From positions 3,162,001 through 3,226,000 of the forward strand of contig NZ_CP012502.1 in assembly GCF_001721685.1 (NCBI RefSeq): 64,000 nt of DNA. Reading direction: 5' to 3'. The DNA is from Salisediminibacterium beveridgei (lineage in GTDB: Bacteria; Bacillota; Bacilli; Bacillales; Salisediminibacteriaceae). Both the position numbers and the translations under genes were made by a program. Below the pieces are notes generated by a model that was given only the letters and a program-made list of their open reading frames with translations, was not told where the DNA came from and searched no databases. How positions within the stretch are numbered: position 1 is the stretch's first letter; the number at the start of each line of letters is the position of its first letter. Below are positions 1-8,245 of the stretch, piece after piece.

Positions 1-488
1 ATCGGGCAATTCTTGAATGCGACGTTTTTAAAGGTTGATTCGTTTAAGTCCGCCTGAATCAGTGAGGTGTCATTGAATTCAACTTGCCTGAAATCCGAAA
101 AACCCAGCGCGCTGTAATTGGCCAGACAGCCGTTCATTGTCACATTCCGAAGGGTTGAACCTGACAGATTGGCCCCTGTCAGTTTCGAATTGTTGAACGA
201 CACCCGGTGAATGATCGCATCACTGAAATCCGCATTCGACAGATTGCATTGATCGAAAATCACGTCCGTGAGTTCGATGTTGTGAAAATGAACCTGTTCG
301 AAGGAGACCTGTTTGAATATCATCTGATCAAAACGGACCTGATCCGCAGACTGGGAATCCATAAAGTGATCCTTCACTTCACCTGATCGGTAAGCATCTT
401 CATCGTTCAATACTTCTCCAAGCTTCAATCGTGGCAAACCCTGCTTGATCCTGGGCTTTTCAATCTTGACTGCTTTTTTTTTCTCCAT
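1..488 (-). CDS. Pentapeptide-repeat protein (3' end outside window)
   Basis: Translating the minus strand from the ATG at 488 gives an open frame that continues to the window edge. After a basic N-terminus (MEKKKAVKIEKPRIKQG) the protein shows repeated five-residue units of the A(D/N)Lxx/F type, such as NADFS, GANLS and QADLN. This is the signature of the right-handed quadrilateral beta-helix of pentapeptide-repeat proteins. Function within the family varies (DNA mimicry, scaffolds) and cannot be assigned here. No clear ribosome binding site was seen and the C-terminus is missing. Confidence 0.8.
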   Translation of the reverse strand, partial: MEKKKAVKIEKPRIKQGLPRLKLGEVLNDEDAYRSGEVKDHFMDSQSADQVRFDQMIFKQVSFEQVHFHNIELTDVIFDQCNLSNADFSDAIIHRVSFNNSKLTGANLSGSTLRNVTMNGCLANYSALGFSDFRQVEFNDTSLIQADLNESTFKNVAFKNCP

Positions 489-541
489 CCAAACACACGT
501 CCCTGTCACGCCAGACCTTACGCATCTTAGCGTTTTTATGT

Positions 542-1570
542 TCATTCATTATCTTTTACCAGTACTCCCTCAATTTCCTTCAAGATCTCATAAGCCCCGT
601 TCGATTCATTGGAACAAACCGCAATGGTGAGCTTTTGCTTTGGATAATGAACAGCCCGGAAGTTCACACCAGGATCATGGCCGATAAGCATATGTTTCAC
701 AACCTCCTGCTGATTCACTTCCATATACCCGCCATAGCCATAGAATAGATCGTCTTCCACCTTTTCCTGCGGCTGCAATAATGTGTTCTTCATGTTCCCA
801 CTTAACAATCGATCATTCATTAACGCATCCCAGAACGTGATCATATCCGTCGCAGTCACAAAGGCACCACCATCGGAAGCGGATTTTACCGGGATGGCAT
901 AAATATTTGTTCTCCAGCCGCCATCCGGCTTTTCGATATAACCCAGCGCGACTCTCTCAGGCAACTCATCCATGTGAAAATAACCTGAATTCGTCATGCC
1001 GACTTTTCGGAAGATCGACTCTTCGACATAGTCACCAAAAACCTGACCGCTTACCGCTTCAACAACCAGACCTAAAACGATATAGCCTGCATCATTGTAG
1101 CTGAAAGCATTGCCTGCTTCCCCTTTCATCGGTAAGTACTGAAACAACGGCAAAAAATCCTGCAAGTTCCGGATCCCATACATGGGCGTCGACGTCCACA
1201 GTTCTTCGTAATCGTCCATCACGTCTTCATCAAAATAATCCGGAATCCCTGCTGTATGGGTGAGCAGGTGATGGATCGTCACCTCCTCATCAAAATGTGG
1301 AAAGTTGAAGTCCAGACAATCCGTCAACTTCGTATCAAAAGATAATTTTCCTTCCTCAACCAATTGGCAAATCGCCACAGCGGTAAAGATCTTGCATCCT
1401 GAAGCGATCCCGAAACGGGTATTGATCTGATTGAAGATCTTCTCGGATTTATTGGCGTACCCATAACTTCCGGATAAATTGATCTCTTCGGACTTTGCGT
1501 GAAACGTTCCTGAAAAACAGATGTCCTCTTGCAGTTGGTCGATGGCTTTCTTCACGTCCTGATGCTTCAT
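542..1570 (-). CDS. Beta-lactamase-fold serine hydrolase (class C/PBP4*-like)
   Basis: The 342-residue protein has the serine-hydrolase signature: SxxK as SGCK near residues 57-60, YxN as SYN, and a downstream HDPG segment where the family has HxG/KTG. The overall pattern (LLTHTAGIPDY, GYIVLGLVVEAVSG) is that of the beta-lactamase/D-Ala-D-Ala peptidase superfamily. No signal peptide is visible, so it is probably a cytoplasmic esterase or peptidase rather than a resistance enzyme. I chose the ATG at 1570 because GGAGG lies seven bases upstream; an in-frame start 18 bases earlier lacks such a site. Confidence 0.85.
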   Translation of the reverse strand: MKHQDVKKAIDQLQEDICFSGTFHAKSEEINLSGSYGYANKSEKIFNQINTRFGIASGCKIFTAVAICQLVEEGKLSFDTKLTDCLDFNFPHFDEEVTIHHLLTHTAGIPDYFDEDVMDDYEELWTSTPMYGIRNLQDFLPLFQYLPMKGEAGNAFSYNDAGYIVLGLVVEAVSGQVFGDYVEESIFRKVGMTNSGYFHMDELPERVALGYIEKPDGGWRTNIYAIPVKSASDGGAFVTATDMITFWDALMNDRLLSGNMKNTLLQPQEKVEDDLFYGYGGYMEVNQQEVVKHMLIGHDPGVNFRAVHYPKQKLTIAVCSNESNGAYEILKEIEGVLVKDNE

Positions 1571-1802
1571 GATCCATCCTCCATTCACAATTTACGTTTT
1601 ATTCGCTGTATTTTAGTAAGGCTGAGGAAAACGATCTCCGTAAACATCAGCGCATACATCAATACCAAGTTCCAACCTCATTTTTCCCATCTTCTCCGTT
1701 GATCGTATCCAAATTCATGAAATTGCGCAACTTCCAATCATATCCGCTATGTACATTTCACGTTTTTGGAATCAGCATAGTATTCTATGTAAGTACAAAA
1801 AA

Positions 1803-1860
1803 GACAGGGCATTCTGTAAATCAGCCATTACACTGATTCCACAGAAGTCCCTGCCTGTCT
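1803..1860 (-). terminator. Terminator of the CoA-transferase operon
   Basis: A long imperfect hairpin (outer arms AGACAGG and CCTGTCT, inner arms built on AATCAG/CTGATT) is followed on the minus strand by a run of T. It lies just after the CoA-transferase stop. The rest of 1571-1872 holds no gene that I can see. Confidence 0.8.
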
Positions 1861-1872
1861 CGTAACAGATCC

Positions 1873-3210
1873 TCACCAAATCATCCGCTTTTCCGATTCT
1901 TCTCTTAACCAGTCCCTGAAATCAGGATGAGCAATGGCTATGAGCCGCTCCACTCTTTCCCGAATGGACGTCCCTCTTAATGATGCAATGCCATATTCGG
2001 TGACCACATAGTCCACATCATTTCGTGACAGGGAGACAGTGGCCCCTTCTGCCAGACTCGGGACAATTTTCGAAATCGTCTGTCGCTCTTCGCTTCCTGG
2101 GACCCTGACGTCTGCGGTTGAGTACAATGCGATAAAGGATTTCCCGTCTTTGGCCATCTGGGCACCGATCGCGGTGTCTGCCTGACCGCCCGTTCCGCTG
2201 AATTGCCGGTGTCCAATCGCCTCGGAGCAGCATTGCCCTGTCAGATCAATTTCCAAAGTGGTATTGATGGATACCATCCGATCATTTTTCCCGATCACAT
2301 ATGGATCGTTCACCCATGACCCATTTAAAATCTGGACGCCTGGATTGTCTTCGATGAAATCGTACAGTTTCCTTGTCCCCAACGCAAAGGTCGCAATCAT
2401 TTTATTGGGCATCAATGTTTTTTTCCGCCCGGTGATGACGCCCGCTTCAAAGAGATCCACCATACCGTCAGTGAACATTTCCGTATGAATCCCTAAATCT
2501 TTTTTATCGAAAAGTTGCTGCGTAACGGCGTTTGGAATCCCGCCAATGCCTAATTGAATCGTTGAACCATCTGCAATTTCATCTGCAATGAATTTCCCGA
2601 TCTGTTCATCTTTCTGATTCGGTTTTGTGGTCGGTAATTCCGGTACGGGATAATCATTTTCCACGATCACATCCACTTCATGAATATGGATCGTTGTATC
2701 ACCAAACGTACGCGGCATCTGCCGATTGACTTCCAGTATGACAATGTCCGCCTGTTCAGCAACCTTTCGCTCATAGGTTGCACTTAATGACAGTGACAAA
2801 TAGCCTTGCCGGTCCATCGGTGAAGCCGTGCCGATAAAGACATTCACCGGCCGGTGGTCCATGCGCCGCTCACCCGCTAAATGGAGATGATTCGGAATGA
2901 ACGACACCATCCGCTCACGATGCATCTTTCGCATCACAGGGGTATAGAACCATCCCTCCATCAGAAATGTGCCTTCATAGGCTGGATCTGAGTAGTAGTT
3001 GTAATCAAGCATCGGTAAACAAGTCGAAACGATTACATTTTGTACACGATCCTCAATCTTATGCAGATTGGAAAGTAATCCTTTCGGTTCTGCGGCGGCC
3101 AGTGCGGAGACGACGTGATCCTCTGACTTGATATGCGTTAACGCTTCTTCAATTGTCTCTCGTTTTCCTTCGTACAATTTATCATGGGTTTCTTTCATCG
3201 TGCCTGCCAT
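1873..3210 (-). CDS. Acetyl-CoA hydrolase/transferase family CoA-transferase
   Basis: The 445-residue protein belongs to the family of 4-hydroxybutyrate, acetate and succinyl-CoA:acetate CoA-transferases. It shows the conserved blocks GIGGIPNAV, HTEMFTDG (where the family's catalytic Glu is expected) and the C-terminal YGIASLRG. Length is normal. The start is the ATG at 3210, preceded by GGAGGAGG. It is the last gene of a minus-strand group behind a FabH-like enzyme (24-bp gap), an SSS symporter and a small membrane protein. The likely role is to activate an imported short-chain acid by CoA transfer; the exact acid (3-hydroxybutyrate, acetoacetate, acetate) is inference. Confidence 0.88.
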   Translation of the reverse strand: MAGTMKETHDKLYEGKRETIEEALTHIKSEDHVVSALAAAEPKGLLSNLHKIEDRVQNVIVSTCLPMLDYNYYSDPAYEGTFLMEGWFYTPVMRKMHRERMVSFIPNHLHLAGERRMDHRPVNVFIGTASPMDRQGYLSLSLSATYERKVAEQADIVILEVNRQMPRTFGDTTIHIHEVDVIVENDYPVPELPTTKPNQKDEQIGKFIADEIADGSTIQLGIGGIPNAVTQQLFDKKDLGIHTEMFTDGMVDLFEAGVITGRKKTLMPNKMIATFALGTRKLYDFIEDNPGVQILNGSWVNDPYVIGKNDRMVSINTTLEIDLTGQCCSEAIGHRQFSGTGGQADTAIGAQMAKDGKSFIALYSTADVRVPGSEERQTISKIVPSLAEGATVSLSRNDVDYVVTEYGIASLRGTSIRERVERLIAIAHPDFRDWLREESEKRMIW

Positions 3211-3234
3211 CGTACTTTCCTCCTCCGCTTCAAT

Positions 3235-4269
3235 TCAAGATCGATCGTCCCCCCATCGGATGACGTTCGCTGCCCACGCGTACCCAATTCCTGCAGCAAT
3301 CATGGAGACGACCGTGCCATCCTTCACTTTTCCGTCCTGAACACCCAGATGCAACGATAAAATCTGGTCGATCTGTCCCATGTGACCGTATTGACTTAAA
3401 TACGTGGTCTGTTCTTCCGTCATCCCCAGTAAACTGAGCATGTACCGGTGCATCGATGCTTTAAAATGCAGCACTGCCAAATAGCCCAGTTCCTCTTTTG
3501 TCACACCTGATTTTTCAAAGGCACGGTCGATACACGTCATCCAGTTATCCATGGAAACATCATTCAACCGATTCTTCATATGTTCAGCATCAAAGAGTCG
3601 TAATGAATGATACGCTTCATCCAGATTCTCCCGGTTGATCGGTTTCTCCGTGCCGCCAAATTCCACACCTGCATCCCGGGCCATCGAACCATCCGTCATA
3701 AAACTCGATTCCAACAGGACATTTCGCTGGTAATCTTTTTGAAGAATGATGGCTCCGCCTCCAGCAGACAGGTTATACATCATCGACATGTTCGGATCCC
3801 GGTAATCCACCAGATCACCGTTTCGATAGCCGCCAACGATCATGACGGTTTGAATCTCATCATCAGCAATCATCATATCTTTGGCGATCTTCATCGCTGA
3901 CACGCACGTGCCACAGCGTTGTTGAACATCGATGGCCCATGCATTCGTTGCGCCGATTTTCTCTTGTATATAGATCGATGAGGTCGTGAGCGGATATTCC
4001 TTCCACTCTTCACCAATCCCGATCACCAGGTCAATCGTCTTTGGATCAACCTTCGTCCGCTTAAGGGCATCCAGCCCGGCTTTCACTCCCATTTCCTGGG
4101 TCCCGTCACCTCGGCCTGGAACCGGCTTCTCACTGATTCCGAGCTTGGTCCGGATTGCCTCTTCTGTCCAGTTCCCTTCCGTTTTTTCAGCGATATCGCT
4201 TGCTGTCATCCGTTCTTCGGGGATGTAAATGCCCGTCCCCACAATGCCGACAATCGCTTTTTCACTCAT
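3235..4269 (-). CDS. 3-oxoacyl-ACP synthase III-like (FabH/thiolase superfamily) enzyme
   Basis: The 344-residue protein has the FabH fold signature: GTGIYIPEER at the N-terminus, the nucleophile region DVQQRCGTC with Cys119, and a late GYLAVLHFKASMH segment supplying the His. The usual Asn of the Cys-His-Asn triad (in GNxxxxS) is replaced by YGHMGQ, so the triad looks like Cys-His-His. Sitting between a CoA-transferase and a solute symporter under a sigma-54 promoter, it is unlikely to be the housekeeping fatty-acid starter enzyme. It more likely condenses or cleaves a short acyl-CoA such as acetoacetyl-CoA (inference). Confidence 0.75.
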   Translation of the reverse strand: MSEKAIVGIVGTGIYIPEERMTASDIAEKTEGNWTEEAIRTKLGISEKPVPGRGDGTQEMGVKAGLDALKRTKVDPKTIDLVIGIGEEWKEYPLTTSSIYIQEKIGATNAWAIDVQQRCGTCVSAMKIAKDMMIADDEIQTVMIVGGYRNGDLVDYRDPNMSMMYNLSAGGGAIILQKDYQRNVLLESSFMTDGSMARDAGVEFGGTEKPINRENLDEAYHSLRLFDAEHMKNRLNDVSMDNWMTCIDRAFEKSGVTKEELGYLAVLHFKASMHRYMLSLLGMTEEQTTYLSQYGHMGQIDQILSLHLGVQDGKVKDGTVVSMIAAGIGYAWAANVIRWGDDRS

Positions 4270-4319
4270 CGCTATGCCTCCTTACAATCTCTCCCGTCAG
4301 TTCACCATGAAGGTTTTTT

Positions 4320-4358
4320 GCATCACCGCTAAACCTCAAGAGGGTTCAGCGGCGATGC
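4320..4358 (-). other. Intercistronic hairpin
   Basis: Arms beginning GCATC and ending GATGC pair over about 16 positions with few mismatches, between the symporter and the FabH-like gene. On the coding (minus) strand it is followed by A residues, not T, so it does not look like an intrinsic terminator. A processing or mRNA-stability role is possible. Confidence 0.55.
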
Positions 4359-4360
4359 CC

Positions 4361-4374
4361 TGTTAACGCTTTCA
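4361..4374 (-). promoter_or_regulatory. Candidate cre (CcpA) site
   Basis: The minus strand reads TGAAAGCGTTAACA, a full match to the Gram-positive consensus TGWAANCGNTNWCA. It lies within the transcription unit, between the symporter stop and the hairpin at 4320. CcpA could act there as a roadblock on the two downstream enzyme genes (inference). Confidence 0.6.
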
Positions 4375-4390
4375 ATTCGCACTGAAATGA

Positions 4391-5878
4391 TTAAGCGTCC
4401 ATGACCTGTTCCATCTTCTCAGACAATTTCACTGGTTTCGTCAGATAAGATACGACAATGAATGTGATGAGAGAAAGCAGCATCGCAAAAGCACCAACGT
4501 AAATCCCGTTTGGCAGTTCATACGTTCCAAGAGTCGCCAGGATTTCAAGGATGATACTGACCGAGAGACCGACGATAACGGACGCAATGGCTGCTTCTTT
4601 TGTCGCCCTCTTCCAGTTCAAACCGATCCCTAATACAGGCGCCAGAGCCGCTGCAAATGTACCCCAGCCGACAGCACCCAAGAGTGCAATGCCCTGATCA
4701 CCTAGACTGACAACAACAAACACCGTCACAACTGCGATGATCACCACGGCAATACGGCCAAAGAGCAGTTGCTTCTGATCTGTCAATGTCTTACCGAACG
4801 CAAAAGGAATATCACGGACACAAGCAGCTGATGCAATGTTAATAAACGCATCACACGTGGACATGATCGCTGCCGTTACCCCTGCTAAAACAATTCCGGC
4901 AAGGAGTGGTGGTGTGAATTCGACTAAAAAGACCAATATCGCATCATCCGGGTTGGCCAGTGGTGCAATTTGTTCGGTCATCACCAGGTAACGCATGACA
5001 AGACCCACACCAAAGAACAGTAACCCGCCTAAAATTGCTGGAATGGCTGCCATTAACGGACCCCAACGAAGATTCGATACACCTTTGATCATATACAGTC
5101 GCGATACAACGTGCGGTTGACCCACAATCCCGATCGACAGCGCAAAGAACCAGCTCATGGCCAATACCGGACCTGCCAGTCCCCATGGACCGACGAATTC
5201 AGGCATCGCGGTGCCCATATCCGTAAACGGCTGTTCTGCAATGGTTTGCGTGATGTTCGTCAAACCGTCTCCCACACTGATTGTCAGGAAGAAGACGATC
5301 AGAGAACCTGCTGCCATGATCGTTCCTTGAAATACACTCGTATACGTACCGGCCAGTATCCCGCCTGCCGCAGAATAAATGGTCACGACAATCATCCCGA
5401 TGATCATCCCGGTTACAACGGTTGTATCAAAAATAAAAGCAATAATCGTACCCAGAGCAAGGACTTGCGTACCCAGGAACACAACGATCCCGACGAGGGT
5501 CGCAACAGCTGTCAACCCGCTGGCCGCTTTACTTTGAAAACGATGATAAACAGCATCCGCCACCGTCATCGCACCGGTTGCTTCCGTTAATAAACGCATT
5601 CGTTTCCCGAGAATGTACCAGGCCATCGCAAACGAGATGGTTGTTGGGAACGTGAACCAGAGTGCCCCCATCCCTAACGAGTAGGTTAAGCCTGGTCCAC
5701 CAATAAATAAGAACCCGCTCAATGCCGTAGCAAAAACCGCCATCGAAGCCACAAATATGCCAAGACTTTTCCCGGCAATGAAAAAGTCTGCTGATGTTTT
5801 GGTTCGTCTCATCGCCCAAAAGCCAATGGCAAATACACCCGCTAAATAAACTAACGCAACGATAATAATCGTATTCAT
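4391..5878 (-). CDS. Sodium:solute symporter (SSS) family transporter
   Basis: The 495-residue protein has about 13 predicted hydrophobic segments and SSS-family landmarks: an N-terminal TSADFFIAGKSLG loop, GPGLTYSLGMGALW, and VAGMIMSTCDAF-like text near residue 340 (AAIMSTCDAFINIASA). It most resembles the acetate/ActP-PanF-YhjB branch. A small membrane protein precedes it with a 15-bp gap, as is typical for this branch. Sodium-driven uptake of a short organic acid fits the enzymes downstream. Start is the ATG at 5878 behind a G-rich ribosome binding site. Confidence 0.9.
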   Translation of the reverse strand: MNTIIIVALVYLAGVFAIGFWAMRRTKTSADFFIAGKSLGIFVASMAVFATALSGFLFIGGPGLTYSLGMGALWFTFPTTISFAMAWYILGKRMRLLTEATGAMTVADAVYHRFQSKAASGLTAVATLVGIVVFLGTQVLALGTIIAFIFDTTVVTGMIIGMIVVTIYSAAGGILAGTYTSVFQGTIMAAGSLIVFFLTISVGDGLTNITQTIAEQPFTDMGTAMPEFVGPWGLAGPVLAMSWFFALSIGIVGQPHVVSRLYMIKGVSNLRWGPLMAAIPAILGGLLFFGVGLVMRYLVMTEQIAPLANPDDAILVFLVEFTPPLLAGIVLAGVTAAIMSTCDAFINIASAACVRDIPFAFGKTLTDQKQLLFGRIAVVIIAVVTVFVVVSLGDQGIALLGAVGWGTFAAALAPVLGIGLNWKRATKEAAIASVIVGLSVSIILEILATLGTYELPNGIYVGAFAMLLSLITFIVVSYLTKPVKLSEKMEQVMDA

Positions 5879-5893
5879 GATATCCCCCCTCTG

Positions 5894-6304
5894 TTATGTC
5901 TCTTTTCGTAAGTCTGTCACGAATGTCTTAAATTCTTCTTCACTCATACAGTCCGACTCAAAGTAATGACCATACGCATAAGAACCTAAAAAGAATGGCA
6001 GTAACCAGACGATATAAACCATAATTGCAGTTGCTGCTGGAAAGCCGCCAATGTAGACAGATGGTTCAGATGCAGTATCCATCAGATTCATGGTCAGAAA
6101 GCCACCAATCCAGACAACAAGAACGGACACAAGTGAAAATTTGTACCCTTTTCCGATCCGTCCTTGTCGCAGTGCGCCTAAAAACATCCATGCAAACATC
6201 AGCACAGGAAATGCCAAGGCAAACAAGATGCCGGAATCAAGGAACATGGCGATCAACATGAGTACTGCCGTTCCTAACATCAGATGAATCATCTTATCAT
6301 TCAC
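5894..6304 (-). CDS. Small integral membrane protein, probable partner of the SSS symporter
   Basis: The 136-residue protein has four hydrophobic segments (about residues 5-22, 26-43, 55-74 and 88-110) and a short charged tail (SEEEFKTFVTDLRKE). SSS transporters of the acetate/pantothenate branch are often encoded after such small membrane proteins. This is the first gene after a sigma-54-type promoter, so it opens the operon. No catalytic motif is visible and the function is inferred from position. Confidence 0.7.
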   Translation of the reverse strand: MNDKMIHLMLGTAVLMLIAMFLDSGILFALAFPVLMFAWMFLGALRQGRIGKGYKFSLVSVLVVWIGGFLTMNLMDTASEPSVYIGGFPAATAIMVYIVWLLPFFLGSYAYGHYFESDCMSEEEFKTFVTDLRKET

Positions 6305-6354
6305 GTTACATAACCCCTTTCTGTTGTGAATTTATCTTTCACAGTCAATGAATA

Positions 6355-6370
6355 TGCAAGTAGTATGCCA
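6355..6370 (-). promoter_or_regulatory. Sigma-54 (-24/-12) promoter of the symporter operon
   Basis: The minus strand reads TGGCATACTACTTGCA, matching TGGCAY-N5-TTGCA with the invariant GG and GC correctly spaced. It lies 51 bp upstream of the first gene of the operon. A PAS-AAA+-Fis activator is encoded immediately upstream, as such a promoter requires. Confidence 0.85.
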
Positions 6371-6407
6371 ACTTTCTCAATTTTGCAATTTTCAGACATG
6401 AAATGCG

Positions 6408-6438
6408 TTCATACCAGTGCCGGAAAAATTGACATCGT
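6408..6438. promoter_or_regulatory. Upstream activating element, copy 1
   Basis: This 31-bp stretch contains TTCATAC, a five-base spacer, CCGGAAAA and GACATCGT. The same elements with identical spacing recur at 8095-8125, upstream of the second sigma-54 promoter. It sits about 40-70 bp upstream of the promoter at 6355, a normal place for an enhancer-binding protein. Confidence 0.7.
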
Positions 6439-6524
6439 GTTTTCGATTCGTCGTTTGCTAAAAACAATCCGACGGTAGTGTTTGATTATTCGACAGTCTG
6501 TTTTTCTCCTTTTTCAAAGAAAAG

Positions 6525-6546
6525 AGCCGATACAAGTGTACCGGCT
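6525..6546 (-). terminator. Terminator of the sigma-54 activator gene
   Basis: A hairpin with AGCCG/CGGCT arms overlaps the stop codon of the activator and is followed on the minus strand by CTTTTCTTT. Confidence 0.65.
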
Positions 6547-7942
6547 AATCCGTGATTTCGTATTTTTCCAGCTTGTCATAAAGGGAAGAGCGGCTGATAT
6601 CCAACTTCTCCGCTGCTTTTCGTTTGTTTCCGCCGGTCTCCTTCATGACGCTTAAGACCATTTCTTTTTCAGTCTCTTCCATGATGTCTTTTAACGAACC
6701 TTGTTTTACTTTTTTGTGTACGTGGTGTCTCGTAATGGAATAAGGCAGGTGAATGGGCAGGATCTCCGTTGACTCAGCCAAGTTCAATGCCCGTTCCAAT
6801 ACGTTTTCCAGTTCACGTACATTTCCCGCCCAATCATAATCTTCTAAAATCGACATCGTACTGGGTGCGATGTCCGGAACGATTTTCCCGAGCTCTTCGG
6901 CAACCTTTTCCAACAATTTCTCCGCTAACAGGATCAAATCACCATCCCGCTCACGAAGAGGCGGGATCTCAATTGCCATCACATTCAACCGGTAGAATAA
7001 ATCTTCCCGAAACGTGCCTTGGACGATCATCGACTCCAGGTTCTGGTTCGTAGCGGCAATCACTCGCACATCCACTTCAACGGTTTTGTTACCACCAACC
7101 CGTTCCACTTCCTTCTCCTGCAAAACTCGAAGGAGCTTCACTTGCATGCTCAGCGGCATCTCCCCGATTTCATCAAGGAAGATCGTGCCTTTTTCCGCCA
7201 GTTCAAACTTTCCCACTTTACCTCCGCGTTTCGCCCCGGTGAATGCCCCTTCCACATAGCCGAATAATTCGGATTCCAGCAGTTCTGCCGGGATCGCTGC
7301 ACAGTTAATCTTGACGAACTTTTCATGCGCCCGCTCACTGCCGTTATGAATCGCATGGGCAAATAATTCTTTACCAGTCCCGCTTTCACCCAAAAGCAAC
7401 ACGTTGGAAGTCGTTTCTGCGGATTTTTTGGATAGGTAAAGGGCCTGTTGCATTCGTTCACTCTTACCGATTATACTGTCCCAGGAATACTTTGCACCGC
7501 GAATTTCTTTCAGCTGACTTTTGGCTTTTTTCAATTCAGATTCAAGTAATTTATTTTTGCTGATAATATCCCGGAACTCTTGAACATCTTCAAACAAAAG
7601 CATCCCGAATCCGTATTGAACTCGTTTTTGCTCATCCAATACAGGAATCCGGTGCACAATCGCCGTTCGACCATTGCTGAATTGATGTTTCCAGGCGATT
7701 TCACTTCGCCGTTTTTTAAACACATCAGGAAAGCGGGTTGTCGGATCCACATGCGCAACTTTCTTTCCGATGATATCCTCCCGGTGCTGTCCTAAAAAAT
7801 CTGCAAACACCTGGTTAATCATGACCACCTTCGTGTCATGGTCTACCAGTATAATAGGTACCGGAATCGGATCAAAAATTTTCTCCATCATGTCGATAAA
7901 GTATTCCGAGAAAACCGTTAAATCGTTTTTAAAAGGCTCCAT
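6545..7942 (-). CDS. Sigma-54-dependent transcriptional activator (PAS-AAA+-Fis HTH)
   Basis: The 465-residue protein has an N-terminal PAS-like sensor (about 20-125), a short coiled coil (130-150), a central AAA+ domain with Walker A GESGTGKE, the sigma-54-contacting loop GAFTGA and Walker B FLDEIGE, then a Fis-type helix-turn-helix (NKRKAAEKLDISRSSLYDKL). It lies between two operons that both have -24/-12 promoters and a shared 31-bp upstream element. It is therefore the probable activator of both. The sensed ligand is unknown; the PAS domain suggests a small metabolite. Confidence 0.93.
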   Translation of the reverse strand: MEPFKNDLTVFSEYFIDMMEKIFDPIPVPIILVDHDTKVVMINQVFADFLGQHREDIIGKKVAHVDPTTRFPDVFKKRRSEIAWKHQFSNGRTAIVHRIPVLDEQKRVQYGFGMLLFEDVQEFRDIISKNKLLESELKKAKSQLKEIRGAKYSWDSIIGKSERMQQALYLSKKSAETTSNVLLLGESGTGKELFAHAIHNGSERAHEKFVKINCAAIPAELLESELFGYVEGAFTGAKRGGKVGKFELAEKGTIFLDEIGEMPLSMQVKLLRVLQEKEVERVGGNKTVEVDVRVIAATNQNLESMIVQGTFREDLFYRLNVMAIEIPPLRERDGDLILLAEKLLEKVAEELGKIVPDIAPSTMSILEDYDWAGNVRELENVLERALNLAESTEILPIHLPYSITRHHVHKKVKQGSLKDIMEETEKEMVLSVMKETGGNKRKAAEKLDISRSSLYDKLEKYEITD

Positions 7943-8094
7943 GCAGCACGCTCCATTGAAAATTCAATTTTCTACTATTCTAACATGAGTTTCCATTTTT
8001 TTCGATGAAAAATAAAGCGCTTACAATTCGGTGTTCAAAAATCTCCCCAATTCTTATGACTTATATTCTTTTCTTTGCATTCAGGTGTCGGAAT

Positions 8095-8125
8095 TTCATA
8101 CACATTCCGGAAAACTGGACATCGT
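8095..8125. promoter_or_regulatory. Upstream activating element, copy 2
   Basis: This element shares TTCATAC, CCGGAAAA and GACATCGT with the copy at 6408-6438, in the same spacing. An inverted repeat CGGAAT/ATTCCG (8089-8094 and 8104-8109) overlaps it. It lies 60-90 bp upstream of the sigma-54 promoter of the SDR gene. Confidence 0.7.
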
Positions 8126-8184
8126 TTTATAAAAGAAAGCATTGAAAATCGTGTTCTGGCGAATGAAAACTGCGTTTCCACAAT

Positions 8185-8200
8185 TGGCATCAACATTGCA
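8185..8200 (+). promoter_or_regulatory. Sigma-54 (-24/-12) promoter of the SDR gene
   Basis: TGGCATCAACATTGCA matches the sigma-54 consensus with correct GG-N10-GC spacing, 46 bp upstream of the SDR start codon. It is nearly the same core sequence as the divergent operon's promoter at 6355. Confidence 0.85.
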
Positions 8201-8245
8201 TAAGATGAAGTAAAGGCAGGATTCAAAACAATTGGAGGGATTGCA

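Noticed and set aside
7958..7972. Perfect palindrome GAAAATTCAATTTTC upstream of the sigma-54 activator
   Set aside because: Could be an autoregulatory site, but such AT-rich palindromes arise easily by chance and no second copy was seen.
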